A DNA stretch of 64,000 nucleotides from Chloroflexota bacterium (GTDB lineage: Bacteria > Chloroflexota > Anaerolineae > Aggregatilineales > Phototrophicaceae), in NCBI GenBank assembly GCA_011523545.1, contig WTGN01000081.1:31107-95106 (forward strand), written 5' to 3'. This document shows, piece by piece, positions 41,363 through 49,477 of the stretch (the stretch's first letter is position 1; each line of letters opens with the position of its first letter). The notes beneath the pieces were generated by a model that saw only the letters and a list, made by a program, of their open reading frames with translations, ran no database searches and was not told the origin of the DNA. The translations under genes and the position numbers were made by a program.

Positions 41363-42481
41363 TCACTGCGAGTAGGGGTCGGCGGCGTCGCGCAGACCAT
41401 CGCCCAGGAAGTTAAAGGCCAGGGTAGTCACGATGATGACGATCGCCGGGCTGAACAGCCAAGGGAAGTTAACCACGGATTGCACGTTCTGCGCTTCACG
41501 CAGCAAGGCGCCGAGACTGGTCATCGGCGGCTGAATGCCAAAGCCAAGGAAACTCAGGGAGGTCTCCACGATGATCATGACGGGCACCGCCAACGTAGCG
41601 ACGACGATGATATGGCTGAGCGCGTTGGGCAGCATGTGCTTAAAAATGTTGTAGGCGCTAGATGCGCCACCCGCTTTTGCCGCCATGACATAATCCATGC
41701 TGCGGAGAATCAGCACCTTGCCGCGAACTTCGCGCGCCATGCCCATCCAGCCCAAAAAAGCCAGTATGGTGATGATGCCAAAATAGATGCGCACGGAGGA
41801 CCAATCGGTCGGCATTACGGCCGCCAGCGTCATCCATAAGGGAATGCGTGGAATGGAACTCAAGAATTCGATTACACGTTGAACGATCAAATCGACAACG
41901 CCGCCGTAGTAGCCGGAAAGCGTACCCAACACCGCGCCCAGCACCACGCTGATGGCGACGCTGAGCATCCCCGCGGTCAGCGTGACCTGCGCGCCAGTGA
42001 GCACGCGCGAGAATACATCCTGCCCGAAACGATCGGTGCCGAACAAAAATATCAAGCCCGGTTCGTCCACGCCAAAGAAATGGATATCGGTGGTAACGAG
42101 GCCAAGCAAGCTATATTCGGACCCCTGTGTGAAAAACTTCAGATAGTACTTCTGGGTCGTGTCGGCCACGTATGTCCGTTGGAATGTCTCGATATCAAGC
42201 TCTTGCTTGTAGCCATAAACGAAGGGGCGCGATAGAGTACTTCCGTCCCAAAACAGGATCGGCATCGGCGGCGTGTGCACGAATTTGCCGAACTTCTCAT
42301 TTGTTGGATACGGCGAGAAAAACTCAGCGAACAAGATGACGATATAAACGAGTATGAGAAACACGCCCGAAAACATCGCCAGGCGATGCCGCCTGAATTT
42401 GATGTACATCAAATCCCATTGGGACAGACCTTGCTGTTTGCCAGCTGCTAGCTTTGCCGGCGTGCGCGCTGCCTCAGACAT
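41363..42481 (-). CDS. Oligopeptide-type ABC transporter permease (OppC-like)
   Basis: A ~372-residue inner-membrane permease. An N-terminal helix (~33-52, LAMFSGVFLILVYIVILFAEF) is followed by a long external loop and a DppC-like domain: FLFGTDRFGQDVFSRVLTGAQVT style motif (FGTDRFGQDVFSR), then five helices and the EAA region AKAGGASSAYNIFKHMLPN. The start may be ATG 42481 (MSEAARTP) or the overlapping 42490/42496 codons. The longer external loop (~60-150) is a feature of a permease subgroup for bulky substrates, but the substrate is unknown. Confidence 0.9.
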   Translation of the reverse strand: MSEAARTPAKLAAGKQQGLSQWDLMYIKFRRHRLAMFSGVFLILVYIVILFAEFFSPYPTNEKFGKFVHTPPMPILFWDGSTLSRPFVYGYKQELDIETFQRTYVADTTQKYYLKFFTQGSEYSLLGLVTTDIHFFGVDEPGLIFLFGTDRFGQDVFSRVLTGAQVTLTAGMLSVAISVVLGAVLGTLSGYYGGVVDLIVQRVIEFLSSIPRIPLWMTLAAVMPTDWSSVRIYFGIITILAFLGWMGMAREVRGKVLILRSMDYVMAAKAGGASSAYNIFKHMLPNALSHIIVVATLAVPVMIIVETSLSFLGFGIQPPMTSLGALLREAQNVQSVVNFPWLFSPAIVIIVTTLAFNFLGDGLRDAADPYSQ

Positions 42482-42492
42482 TTTGCGCATCC

Positions 42493-43482
42493 TCACTCAA
42501 ATTCGACGCGCGGATCGACAGCGACCAACGCAATGTCAGCGAGCAAATTGCCGACCAAGAGAAGCAGGCTCTGGAAGAACAGAATCGTTCCCGCCAAATA
42601 CATATCTTGATTGGTTAAGGCTTTGTATAGCACAGGTCCCAGGGTAGGCAGCGACAGTACGATCGATACGATCGTGGAACCGGACAATATTTCGGGGAAG
42701 CGCATGCCGACCGCCATGATAATAGGCGAAACGGCATTCATCGTCGCGTGCTTGCGGACGACAACGCCTTCGCGCAATCCTTTTGCGCGCGCCGTGGCCA
42801 CGTATTGCATCTTGAGGACGTCGAGCAGATTGCCACGCATCCGCCGCGCAATGCCAGCGGTCCCGGCTGTCCCCAGCACGACAACCGGAATCCAGAGATG
42901 CGCCAGCAAATCCAGGGCTTTGCCAATGCTCCAAGGAGCATCCAAGTATTCATTGGAAAACAGACCGCCCAGCGCCGGAATCCCAAATACGAAATAACCG
43001 ATATACATCAGGATCAGCGCAAGCAGGAAGTTGGGGATTGAAAGGCCGATAAAACCGACGAAGGTCGCGAAATGATCGCCCAGCGTGTACTGGTGCGTCG
43101 CCGAAAAGATGCCGATGGCGATGCCGACGATCAGAATGAAGAGCTGTGTGCTAAAGGCAATCAGGACGGTGTAGCCGAGGAAATGAGAGATAACCTCCAG
43201 GTTCTGCTGGCCGTAGTAGGTGAAGGAGGTGCCGAAATCTCCGCGCAGCCAGCCGGACACCCATTTGAGATACTGCACATGCAAAGGCTCGTCGAAGCCA
43301 TAACGCACTTTAAGGCTCTCGATCTGGTCTTGCGAGATGGACTCTCCCTGCGACTCAAGCTCGGTGACGATCGAATCGAGGTAAGAACCCGGCGGCAATT
43401 GTGTGAGCACGAAAATGAAGATCGACAAGGCAACCAGCGTCGGAATCATCAGCAGTATGCGTTTGACGATGTATTGCGGCAT
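42493..43482 (-). CDS. Oligopeptide-type ABC transporter permease (OppB-like)
   Basis: A 329-residue permease with the canonical N-terminus MPQYIVKRILLMIPTLVALSI, YLKWVSGWLRGDFGTSF, and the EAA region TARAKGLREGVVVRKHATMNA. Its stop overlaps the start region of the OppC-like gene by four bases. The ~30 residues after helix 1 (ELESQGESISQDQIESL) are the usual external segment. It lies 74 bases downstream of the RraA-like gene, within the same operon. Confidence 0.92.
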   Translation of the reverse strand: MPQYIVKRILLMIPTLVALSIFIFVLTQLPPGSYLDSIVTELESQGESISQDQIESLKVRYGFDEPLHVQYLKWVSGWLRGDFGTSFTYYGQQNLEVISHFLGYTVLIAFSTQLFILIVGIAIGIFSATHQYTLGDHFATFVGFIGLSIPNFLLALILMYIGYFVFGIPALGGLFSNEYLDAPWSIGKALDLLAHLWIPVVVLGTAGTAGIARRMRGNLLDVLKMQYVATARAKGLREGVVVRKHATMNAVSPIIMAVGMRFPEILSGSTIVSIVLSLPTLGPVLYKALTNQDMYLAGTILFFQSLLLLVGNLLADIALVAVDPRVEFE

Positions 43483-43556
43483 GTTAGATCATCCCATGCG
43501 GGCTCCACCTTCCAGACGGCAAAGCCCGCAATTCGCCATTGCCATTGTCGCCCTGG

Positions 43557-44264
43557 CTAGACGTCGACCGTCCAATCCGGTTCTCGGCCCATTCTTTCGT
43601 AAATGCGTCGCCTTCCGCGTTTGTCCCCTTCGGCGACGACCCAGGCGTGCTTCGCCACTTCTTCGGCGATCTCCAGCGGCACAACGATGACGCCGTCGCC
43701 ATCGGCCAAAACCAGGTCCTTAGGCCTGACGAGAACGCCACCGATATTGACCGGGATTTGCGTCGAATCCAACTCCAGACGTCCGGGGCGTATAGACTGG
43801 GTAACACGGCGGGAATAGACCGGTACGCGCTGCTTGATCAGCTCGTCAGTATCGCGGGCGCCGCCGTTGGTCACGATGCCGACTGCGCCGGCAGCGATCC
43901 AGGCGAAGCCGTTGTTGGATCCGATAAAGCCGACGGTACCGATCTCACCGCCGTCTATGACGATGACATCGCCCTTCTGAATCTCGTCAACGGGCGGGCC
44001 ACCGGCATATGTCCGATACCAGTTGCCCTTCCAGGTTTCGAAGTCCGCCGGTTCGTAGGCGTCGACGGGCCGCGCGGTGGGCATGAATCGTACCGTGTAC
44101 GCAAGGCCGCAAAAGCGATGCGCAAAGTTATCAATATCGCGCCAGAGAGGACGGATGTCGCCAGCGACCAAGCCGATGTCTTGTCGCCGCAGCGCATCCA
44201 TTCCGTCACAGACGTCAGTTAGACGCAATCCCTCATACTTTGCCAGAATATCGTATTCGGACAT
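43557..44264 (-). CDS. RraA-family protein (HMG/CHA aldolase-like)
   Basis: A 235-residue member of the RraA/4-hydroxy-4-methyl-2-oxoglutarate aldolase superfamily. Typical elements: LTDVCDGMDALRRQDIG, GDVIVIDGGEIGTVGFIGSNN, then VGIVTNGGARDTDELIKQRVPVYSR, where G-x2-R-D supplies the metal/pyruvate-binding pair. I start at 44264 after AAAGGC. Some members cleave or decarboxylate oxo-acids, others modulate RNase E. In an operon with Ldh2 and HpcH/HpaI genes an oxo-acid lyase or decarboxylase role is more likely. Confidence 0.87.
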   Translation of the reverse strand: MSEYDILAKYEGLRLTDVCDGMDALRRQDIGLVAGDIRPLWRDIDNFAHRFCGLAYTVRFMPTARPVDAYEPADFETWKGNWYRTYAGGPPVDEIQKGDVIVIDGGEIGTVGFIGSNNGFAWIAAGAVGIVTNGGARDTDELIKQRVPVYSRRVTQSIRPGRLELDSTQIPVNIGGVLVRPKDLVLADGDGVIVVPLEIAEEVAKHAWVVAEGDKRGRRRIYERMGREPDWTVDV

Positions 44265-44293
44265 GACGTTGCCTTTCGTTCGTTCGTTGATTC

Positions 44294-44440
44294 GTAGGGG
44301 CGTTTCGCTGAAACGCCCGTCGTAGCAATGGGACAAGTTGTGGCGAGCAGGCGACCCACTGGGTCGCCCCTACAGTTCGCACAGTGGCGGGAGGGCGACC
44401 CACTGCCGCGCCTAAACACAGCGGTTCGGCCGCCCCTACG
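44294..44440. repeat. Three REP-like palindromes, the third with a nested micro-element
   Basis: 44294-44319 (GTAGGGGCG TTTCGCTGAAA CGCCC), 44348-44373 (GGCGACCCACTGGGTCGCCC) and 44391-44440, whose loop is interrupted at 44406-44424 by CCGCGCCTAAACACAGCGG. They separate the binding-protein gene from the RraA-like gene. Confidence 0.78.
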
Positions 44441-44469
44441 GTTTTCGTTTCGGCGAGCAAGGGTCGCCG

Positions 44470-46386
44470 CTACTGATGCTCTGGCTCGATCCAGAACGCG
44501 AAGGGATCGGTGCAGCCGATGAAGCCACCGTGGTGATAGCTCCAGGTGCAGTCCGTCTTCACATTGCGGAACCAGGTCTTCCTGATCACCGGCTTCGGCA
44601 GGGGCCCGACCACGCCGATCACCCACATGTTCTCCGCTTGCGTCCGCAGTATTGTATCGTAGAGCATGTCGCGTTCTTCTTGGTCAGCCGTCTCCAGGAT
44701 TCGCGTCCAGACATTTTGCAGATCCTTGATGTGCTGCGGCGGTTCCTCGCCCTGCTCACCGTTGGTGTGGTACCAGAGACCCCAGAGCGGCGCCCAATCT
44801 GTGTTGGTGCTGATGGGCACCAGATCGGTTTCGGTGGCAGCTTTCGCCATCGGCCAGCCGACGAATTGCATCTCGCCGGCGCGCATCCGCTGTCCCCAGA
44901 GCGCGTTATCGATCGGCCGAATGATAAAGTCGACGCCAATATCGGCATAATCGTCGCGGATGAGATTCAAGTTGTCGATCATCGGCAGTCGATTATTTGG
45001 CACCTCAATCACGATAGACAGACGACTACCGTCAGGCTTAAGCCGGAAGCCATCGCCGTCGCGTTCCGTCAGACCAATCTCGTCGAGCAGCGCATTCGCC
45101 CCATCCGGATCATAGTCTGTGTAGGCGCGCGCATATTCTTCCTTGTAGTAGCGGGATTCGACGGGCGGCAATGTCGCCGCCGTGGCTTGACCCTGGCCAA
45201 AGTACAAGGTGTCGTTGACACGCTCACGATTGATGGCCAATGACATCGCGCGGCGGAAACGCACATCCTGGTAGAGCTCACGGTCTACCGGATCCGGCGT
45301 GTTAAGATTGATCCAAAGCGCTGCTTCGGAGATCTGCAAGTCGCCCCAGCGCAAGATTTCGTATTCGTTGGCTTCGGCATTTTCGACATAGAGCGCCATG
45401 TCGGCGAAGGTCAGCGCGCGCGCCGCCTGGAAATTCGGCTCACCCGCCAGAATACGCAGTTTCATGACCTCGCCATCGACAACGCGAAAATCGACCCGAT
45501 CGAGATAGGGCAGTTGATTGCCCGCAGTATCGACAGCAAAGAAGTAAGGATTCCGCTCGAATACGAAGCGGTCGCCCGGAGGCTCCACCGTTGGCGCCCA
45601 AGCCAGCATCGTTGGCAGATCGGGATTGTTCATGCCGCGGCTGTTGCCGCCACCGGAGGTATTCCAGCGCAGATAAAAGAGATCAACCCAGTTCGAGACG
45701 CCTGCTTCATCGATTGCAGCCTGCAATTCCTCTTCAGAGACATGGTTCTTGTGGAATTGTTTCATGTAATGCGCGGGCAGATAGGTGTGGAACTCCTTGG
45801 TCAGCAGCGTGAGGAACATGCCGTGCGGCTCGGGAAACTTGAAGACGACCGTGAGAGCATCAATCTTCTCAACCGCGCCGACGTGGCCATTTGGCGTACG
45901 CATAAAACCGGGCTTCACCGGACGCAATTCATCATTGCTGATGACATCTTCATACCAGAACATGACGTCATCGGCGGTCATGGGCGCTCCATCCGACCAG
46001 CGCAGGCCCTCACGGAGCTTAATGGTGAACTCCTGGCTGTCCTCGCTGATCTCCCAGCTTTCGGCCAGACTTGGAACGGTTGCGTTCTGCTCGTTGTTCC
46101 ACATCAGCAAGCCGATGTCTTGCCAGATCACCATATTCGACAAGCGGCTGATATTGTCGCCGAATGTCAGCCAGGTTCCACCGTAAACGCCGACTTCTTC
46201 AATCGGCTCGACGACCAAGGGATTGGCCGGCAATCGTTCCTCGACTGGCGGCAGTTCCCCGTTGGCGACCATCTCCGCCAGCGCCGGCGCCTCGCTGTAA
46301 GCCATGCCCTGTCCGGCGGTGATTTGCACTGCAAGCAGGGCAACCGGCAGAAGCAGAACAACTAAGATATGTAAGCGTCTAAACAT
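44470..46386 (-). CDS. Oligopeptide-type ABC transporter solute-binding protein (family 5)
   Basis: A 638-residue exported receptor. Signal peptide: MFRRLHILVVLLLPVALLAV then QITAGQG, with no lipobox. Family-5 landmarks are VYGGTWLTFGDNISRL, LAESWEISEDSQEFTIKLRE, GLRWSDGAPMTADDVMFWYE and FRRAMSLAINRERVND. GGAGGTCGAAG precedes the ATG. The C-terminal WSYHHGGFIGCTDPF is unusual to my eye. It heads the operon running through RraA, the permeases, ATPases, dehydrogenase and aldolase. The ligand may be a peptide, opine or sugar acid derivative. Confidence 0.92.
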   Translation of the reverse strand: MFRRLHILVVLLLPVALLAVQITAGQGMAYSEAPALAEMVANGELPPVEERLPANPLVVEPIEEVGVYGGTWLTFGDNISRLSNMVIWQDIGLLMWNNEQNATVPSLAESWEISEDSQEFTIKLREGLRWSDGAPMTADDVMFWYEDVISNDELRPVKPGFMRTPNGHVGAVEKIDALTVVFKFPEPHGMFLTLLTKEFHTYLPAHYMKQFHKNHVSEEELQAAIDEAGVSNWVDLFYLRWNTSGGGNSRGMNNPDLPTMLAWAPTVEPPGDRFVFERNPYFFAVDTAGNQLPYLDRVDFRVVDGEVMKLRILAGEPNFQAARALTFADMALYVENAEANEYEILRWGDLQISEAALWINLNTPDPVDRELYQDVRFRRAMSLAINRERVNDTLYFGQGQATAATLPPVESRYYKEEYARAYTDYDPDGANALLDEIGLTERDGDGFRLKPDGSRLSIVIEVPNNRLPMIDNLNLIRDDYADIGVDFIIRPIDNALWGQRMRAGEMQFVGWPMAKAATETDLVPISTNTDWAPLWGLWYHTNGEQGEEPPQHIKDLQNVWTRILETADQEERDMLYDTILRTQAENMWVIGVVGPLPKPVIRKTWFRNVKTDCTWSYHHGGFIGCTDPFAFWIEPEHQ

Positions 46387-47280
46387 CTTCGACCTCCAGA
46401 TTATACTATTGACCGTACTGCGTCCCGTAAACAGCTACAGAACACGATTGACTCAATTCACCATTTACCCTCCCTGCAGTCTATGGTTATTTCGGCGTTA
46501 CCCCATTACACGTAACTGACGTATGCGTCCTTCAGGCACTCGATCTGACCCACAGACGCGTCCTTTACAACGCGCAGGTCGCGCCCAATAGGTTGAGCGG
46601 TATCCGCCGTGCAAGTTTTATCGTAACGAGAGGATCGCGTTGCAGGGAATATGGGGATAGGCTGCGTCAGCAATCGCAGATCTTGAATTCGCCGGTTCAT
46701 CTCATCTTCCAAGAAATCATATAGTTTACCCGCACAACCGCGTACGGAAACTTTAACCGACTAGCATGGATGTGTCAAATATTAACGATGTAACGTTGCC
46801 CATGTTAGAGATGCTTCAAGCACCGAACTGGTCTTCTTCTTATGCGTGGGGCTAAAGCGGCAGCATTCGCAAGTCACCAATGCCCTCTGTCCGGTCACCC
46901 ATCACGAATGCAGTCGCGTCATGCACGCCCATTTTGAATTGAGACGCTGACTTCCTTAAGAGCGACCACCCCTTTAAAGTATCGGCTCAGGCGTTTCGTC
47001 TCGACTACTGGTAGCGCTTCCATGATCTGAGCGCCATGCCTCAAACAATACTATTCGCCGTCCTAAGGTATACCTTGGCGCGCATCGCGGCTGGGGAATA
47101 ACCTCAATGACAACGACGACCAGAGGCGTTTAAAAATTTTCACGATTCTCCAGAGTCAGCGCCCGTGTGTTAAGATTTAGCGGCGGAAGAAACAGAAAAC
47201 ATTTCCGTACGATTTCGAATTCGGCCCCCTACGCCGGCGACAGCGCGTGAGCGGACGTATATAGGAGCCGCGAAAATATC
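46387..47280. other. Long intergenic region with decayed sequence
   Basis: 894 bases between divergent operons. An ABC-ATPase remnant lies at 46919-47023. A 10-base string CGTACGGAAA at 46741-46750 recurs inverted (TTTCCGTACG) at 47202-47211, ~70 bases before the plus operon. A 68-codon minus frame at 46506-46712 has no recognisable feature. Confidence 0.6.
46919..47023 (-). pseudogene. Remnant of an ABC transporter ATPase N-terminus
   Basis: Translation from ATG 47023 reads PVVETKRLSRYFKGVVAL then KEVSVSIQNGRA and stops at 46919. This matches the start of RbsA/LivG-type ATPases (…LSKRFGGVVAL.DVS..I..GE…), ending just before where Walker A should come. No Walker A or signature follows in any frame before the binding-protein gene. 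A small deletion-derived fragment is the simplest reading. Confidence 0.5.
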
Positions 47281-48168
47281 ATGATTATTGATGTGCATTC
47301 ACACACGCCGCAATTCCGCGGCGACGTTCCGGAAGAGAAACGGCTTATAGGCCCGGCTTGGCGCCCGGACCGGGCCGTGAGCGCCGTCTATAATTGGGAC
47401 GAATATATGAAGGCGCAGACGCCCGCCGACATCAGCATTGTGTTTGGCGTCGCCTGGGCGCCGGGTGATAGCGTTGGCGGCGTCAGCGGCTTTGATGGCG
47501 CTTCGGATCTGCCAGGAAATGTCAATGACAAGACGGCGGTGTTTGTCCAGGCTTATCCAGAGCGACTGATCGGCTTTATGTCTCTGCATCCTCATGACCC
47601 GCGCTCGCTTGATGAATTGGAGCGATGCCGGTGTGACTTGGGATTGCGCGGCATTAAACTAGGCGCCAATTATCAGATATTTCATCCGCTCGAGGCGCGC
47701 GCCTTGGCGATTTATGAGCGGGCGCAACGGTATGGGTTGCCGGTACTCTTTCATCAGGGCACATCGCCCGTACGCATGGCGCCGATTCGGTATGCCCACC
47801 CGCTGCTGATGGACGAAGTCGCCATGCGCTACCCTGATCTCAAGATCATCATGGCGCACATGGGCCATCCCTGGACGGTGGATACCGCCGTCGTCATCCG
47901 CAAGCATCCGAATGTATACGCCGATATTTCCGGCTTGTTCTATCGCGCCTTTGGCTATTACGAGGCGATGATTAAAGCGACAGAGTGGAATGTTCTCGAC
48001 AAGCTGCTCTTCGCTTCCGATTATCCTGTGACGACTGCGGCCGAAACCTTTGACGCCTTGCACAAGGTAAACGACATCGTTTCAGGCACTCCTTTTCCGC
48101 GCATCCCCGATGACAAGCTTCAAGAAATAATCTACCGCGATTCGCTAGCGCTGCTGGGATTGAGCTGA
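47281..48168 (+). CDS. Amidohydrolase-2 family metal-dependent hydrolase
   Basis: A 295-residue TIM-barrel hydrolase or decarboxylase of the ACMSD/amidohydrolase-2 group. Metal-site motifs: MIIDVHSHTPQF at the N-terminus, VLFHQGTSPVR with a histidine near 158, IIMAHMGHPW near 197 and LLFASDYPVTTA near 245. AGGAG lies ~14 bases before the ATG, a long spacing. The next gene starts one base after its stop, so they form an operon. Substrates of close relatives include lactones and aromatic carboxylates; this one is unassigned. Confidence 0.88.
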   Translation: MIIDVHSHTPQFRGDVPEEKRLIGPAWRPDRAVSAVYNWDEYMKAQTPADISIVFGVAWAPGDSVGGVSGFDGASDLPGNVNDKTAVFVQAYPERLIGFMSLHPHDPRSLDELERCRCDLGLRGIKLGANYQIFHPLEARALAIYERAQRYGLPVLFHQGTSPVRMAPIRYAHPLLMDEVAMRYPDLKIIMAHMGHPWTVDTAVVIRKHPNVYADISGLFYRAFGYYEAMIKATEWNVLDKLLFASDYPVTTAAETFDALHKVNDIVSGTPFPRIPDDKLQEIIYRDSLALLGLS

Positions 48169-48169
48169 C

Positions 48170-49465
48170 ATGACAAACGCTTCTCTTTTCGATAGGGCCA
48201 CTGCGGTCACACCGGGTGGCGTCAACTCCGGCACGCGCGGGTTAGCCGACCCAAAGGTGTGGGCGCGCGCCGAAGGCGCTTATCTCTATGATGCAGACGG
48301 GACGCGCTATCTGGATTACCACGCTGCCTTCGGCCCCATTATTCTGGGCCACAATCATCCCGCGGTTAACGCCGCCGTCGCGCAAGCAATGACGCAGGTT
48401 GACCTTACCGGCGTCGGGACGACTGAGCTTGAGATTCTCTTGGCAGAAAAGGTGGTCGAGCATGTGCCTTCTGCAGAGAAGGCGCTGATCTTCGGCTCCG
48501 GCACAGAGGCCACTTATCTCGCGCAACGATTGGCGCGCGCGGTGACAGGGCGGGTGAAGCTGGTAAAGTTTCAGGGCTGTTTTCATGGCTGGCACGATTA
48601 TCTACTAATGAACATCAACAGCGCGCCGGACAAGATCGGCCAGCAGGACCCGGCTTCCGCCGGTATGCTGCCGGAAGCGATTGAGAATACTATCGTTCTA
48701 CCGTTCAACGATCGCGAAGCGCTGGAGACCGAACTCAAATCGCAAGGTGACGACATTGCAGCGGTCATCCTGGAACCGATCCCGCACAATATCGGCTGTG
48801 TGATGCCGCGGCCGGACTTCGTCCAAACATTACGCAGCTTATGCGACCAGCACGGGATCATTTTGATCTTTGATGAGGTGATCACAGGCTTCCGGCATGG
48901 GCTTGGCGGTTATCAGGAGAAACTTGGTATTCTGCCCGATTTAACGACGATGGCGAAAGCCATCGCCAACGGATATCCCTGTGCTGTTCTCGCGGGCCGG
49001 AATGATCTGATGATGCGCTTTTCCAGCGCGGGCGGCGACGTCTTTGTAGGCGGCACTTACAACGGACACCCGGTCGCTACCGCAGCGGCGCTTGCCACCA
49101 TTGCTGAGCTGGAAGATGGGACGGTGCATGAACGGATATTCCGCCTGGGCGACAAAGTGCGACGAGGCATGCAGGAGATCGCTGATCGCCTCGATATCGA
49201 CATGACAGTTGCCGGTTATGGATCGGTCTTCGTGCCCTACTTCATGAGCGGGACGATCACACGTTACGCTGACCTGCTGCGCAACAATACCGAAGCGGAC
49301 ACTATGTTCCGCAGTGAAATGTGCAAACGAGGCATCTTGATGCCGCCGCTGGCGATGAAGCGAAATCACATCTCCGGGGCGCACAGGGATGCGGATATCG
49401 ACCGCACGCTTAATGTCGCAGAAGATGTGCTGAAGGAGATGAGCCGCAATCACGGACTGCGCTAA
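48170..49465 (+). CDS. Class-III PLP aminotransferase (GSA aminomutase-like)
   Basis: A 431-residue PLP enzyme. The N-terminal TPGGVNSGTRG and YLYDADGTRYLDYHAAFGP resemble glutamate-1-semialdehyde aminomutase. PLP-site features are GSGTEATYLAQRLARA, FHGWHDYLL, ILIFDEVITGFRHGLGG and the Schiff-base lysine in LTTMAKAIANGYP (~262). Partner genes are catabolic rather than hemL-like, and the divergent operon carries D-amino acid type enzymes, so an omega-amino acid or amino-sugar aminotransferase is more likely than tetrapyrrole synthesis. Substrate unproven. Confidence 0.9.
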   Translation: MTNASLFDRATAVTPGGVNSGTRGLADPKVWARAEGAYLYDADGTRYLDYHAAFGPIILGHNHPAVNAAVAQAMTQVDLTGVGTTELEILLAEKVVEHVPSAEKALIFGSGTEATYLAQRLARAVTGRVKLVKFQGCFHGWHDYLLMNINSAPDKIGQQDPASAGMLPEAIENTIVLPFNDREALETELKSQGDDIAAVILEPIPHNIGCVMPRPDFVQTLRSLCDQHGIILIFDEVITGFRHGLGGYQEKLGILPDLTTMAKAIANGYPCAVLAGRNDLMMRFSSAGGDVFVGGTYNGHPVATAAALATIAELEDGTVHERIFRLGDKVRRGMQEIADRLDIDMTVAGYGSVFVPYFMSGTITRYADLLRNNTEADTMFRSEMCKRGILMPPLAMKRNHISGAHRDADIDRTLNVAEDVLKEMSRNHGLR

Positions 49466-49477
49466 GGCTCTGTCAGG

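Noticed and set aside
46506..46712. 68-codon minus frame upstream of the binding-protein gene
   Set aside because: No ribosome-binding site, no family signature, and composition unlike neighbouring genes.
47050..47066. GCCGTCCTAAGGTA, similar to a conserved 23S rRNA string
   Set aside because: The surrounding sequence does not match rRNA; the match is short and probably chance.
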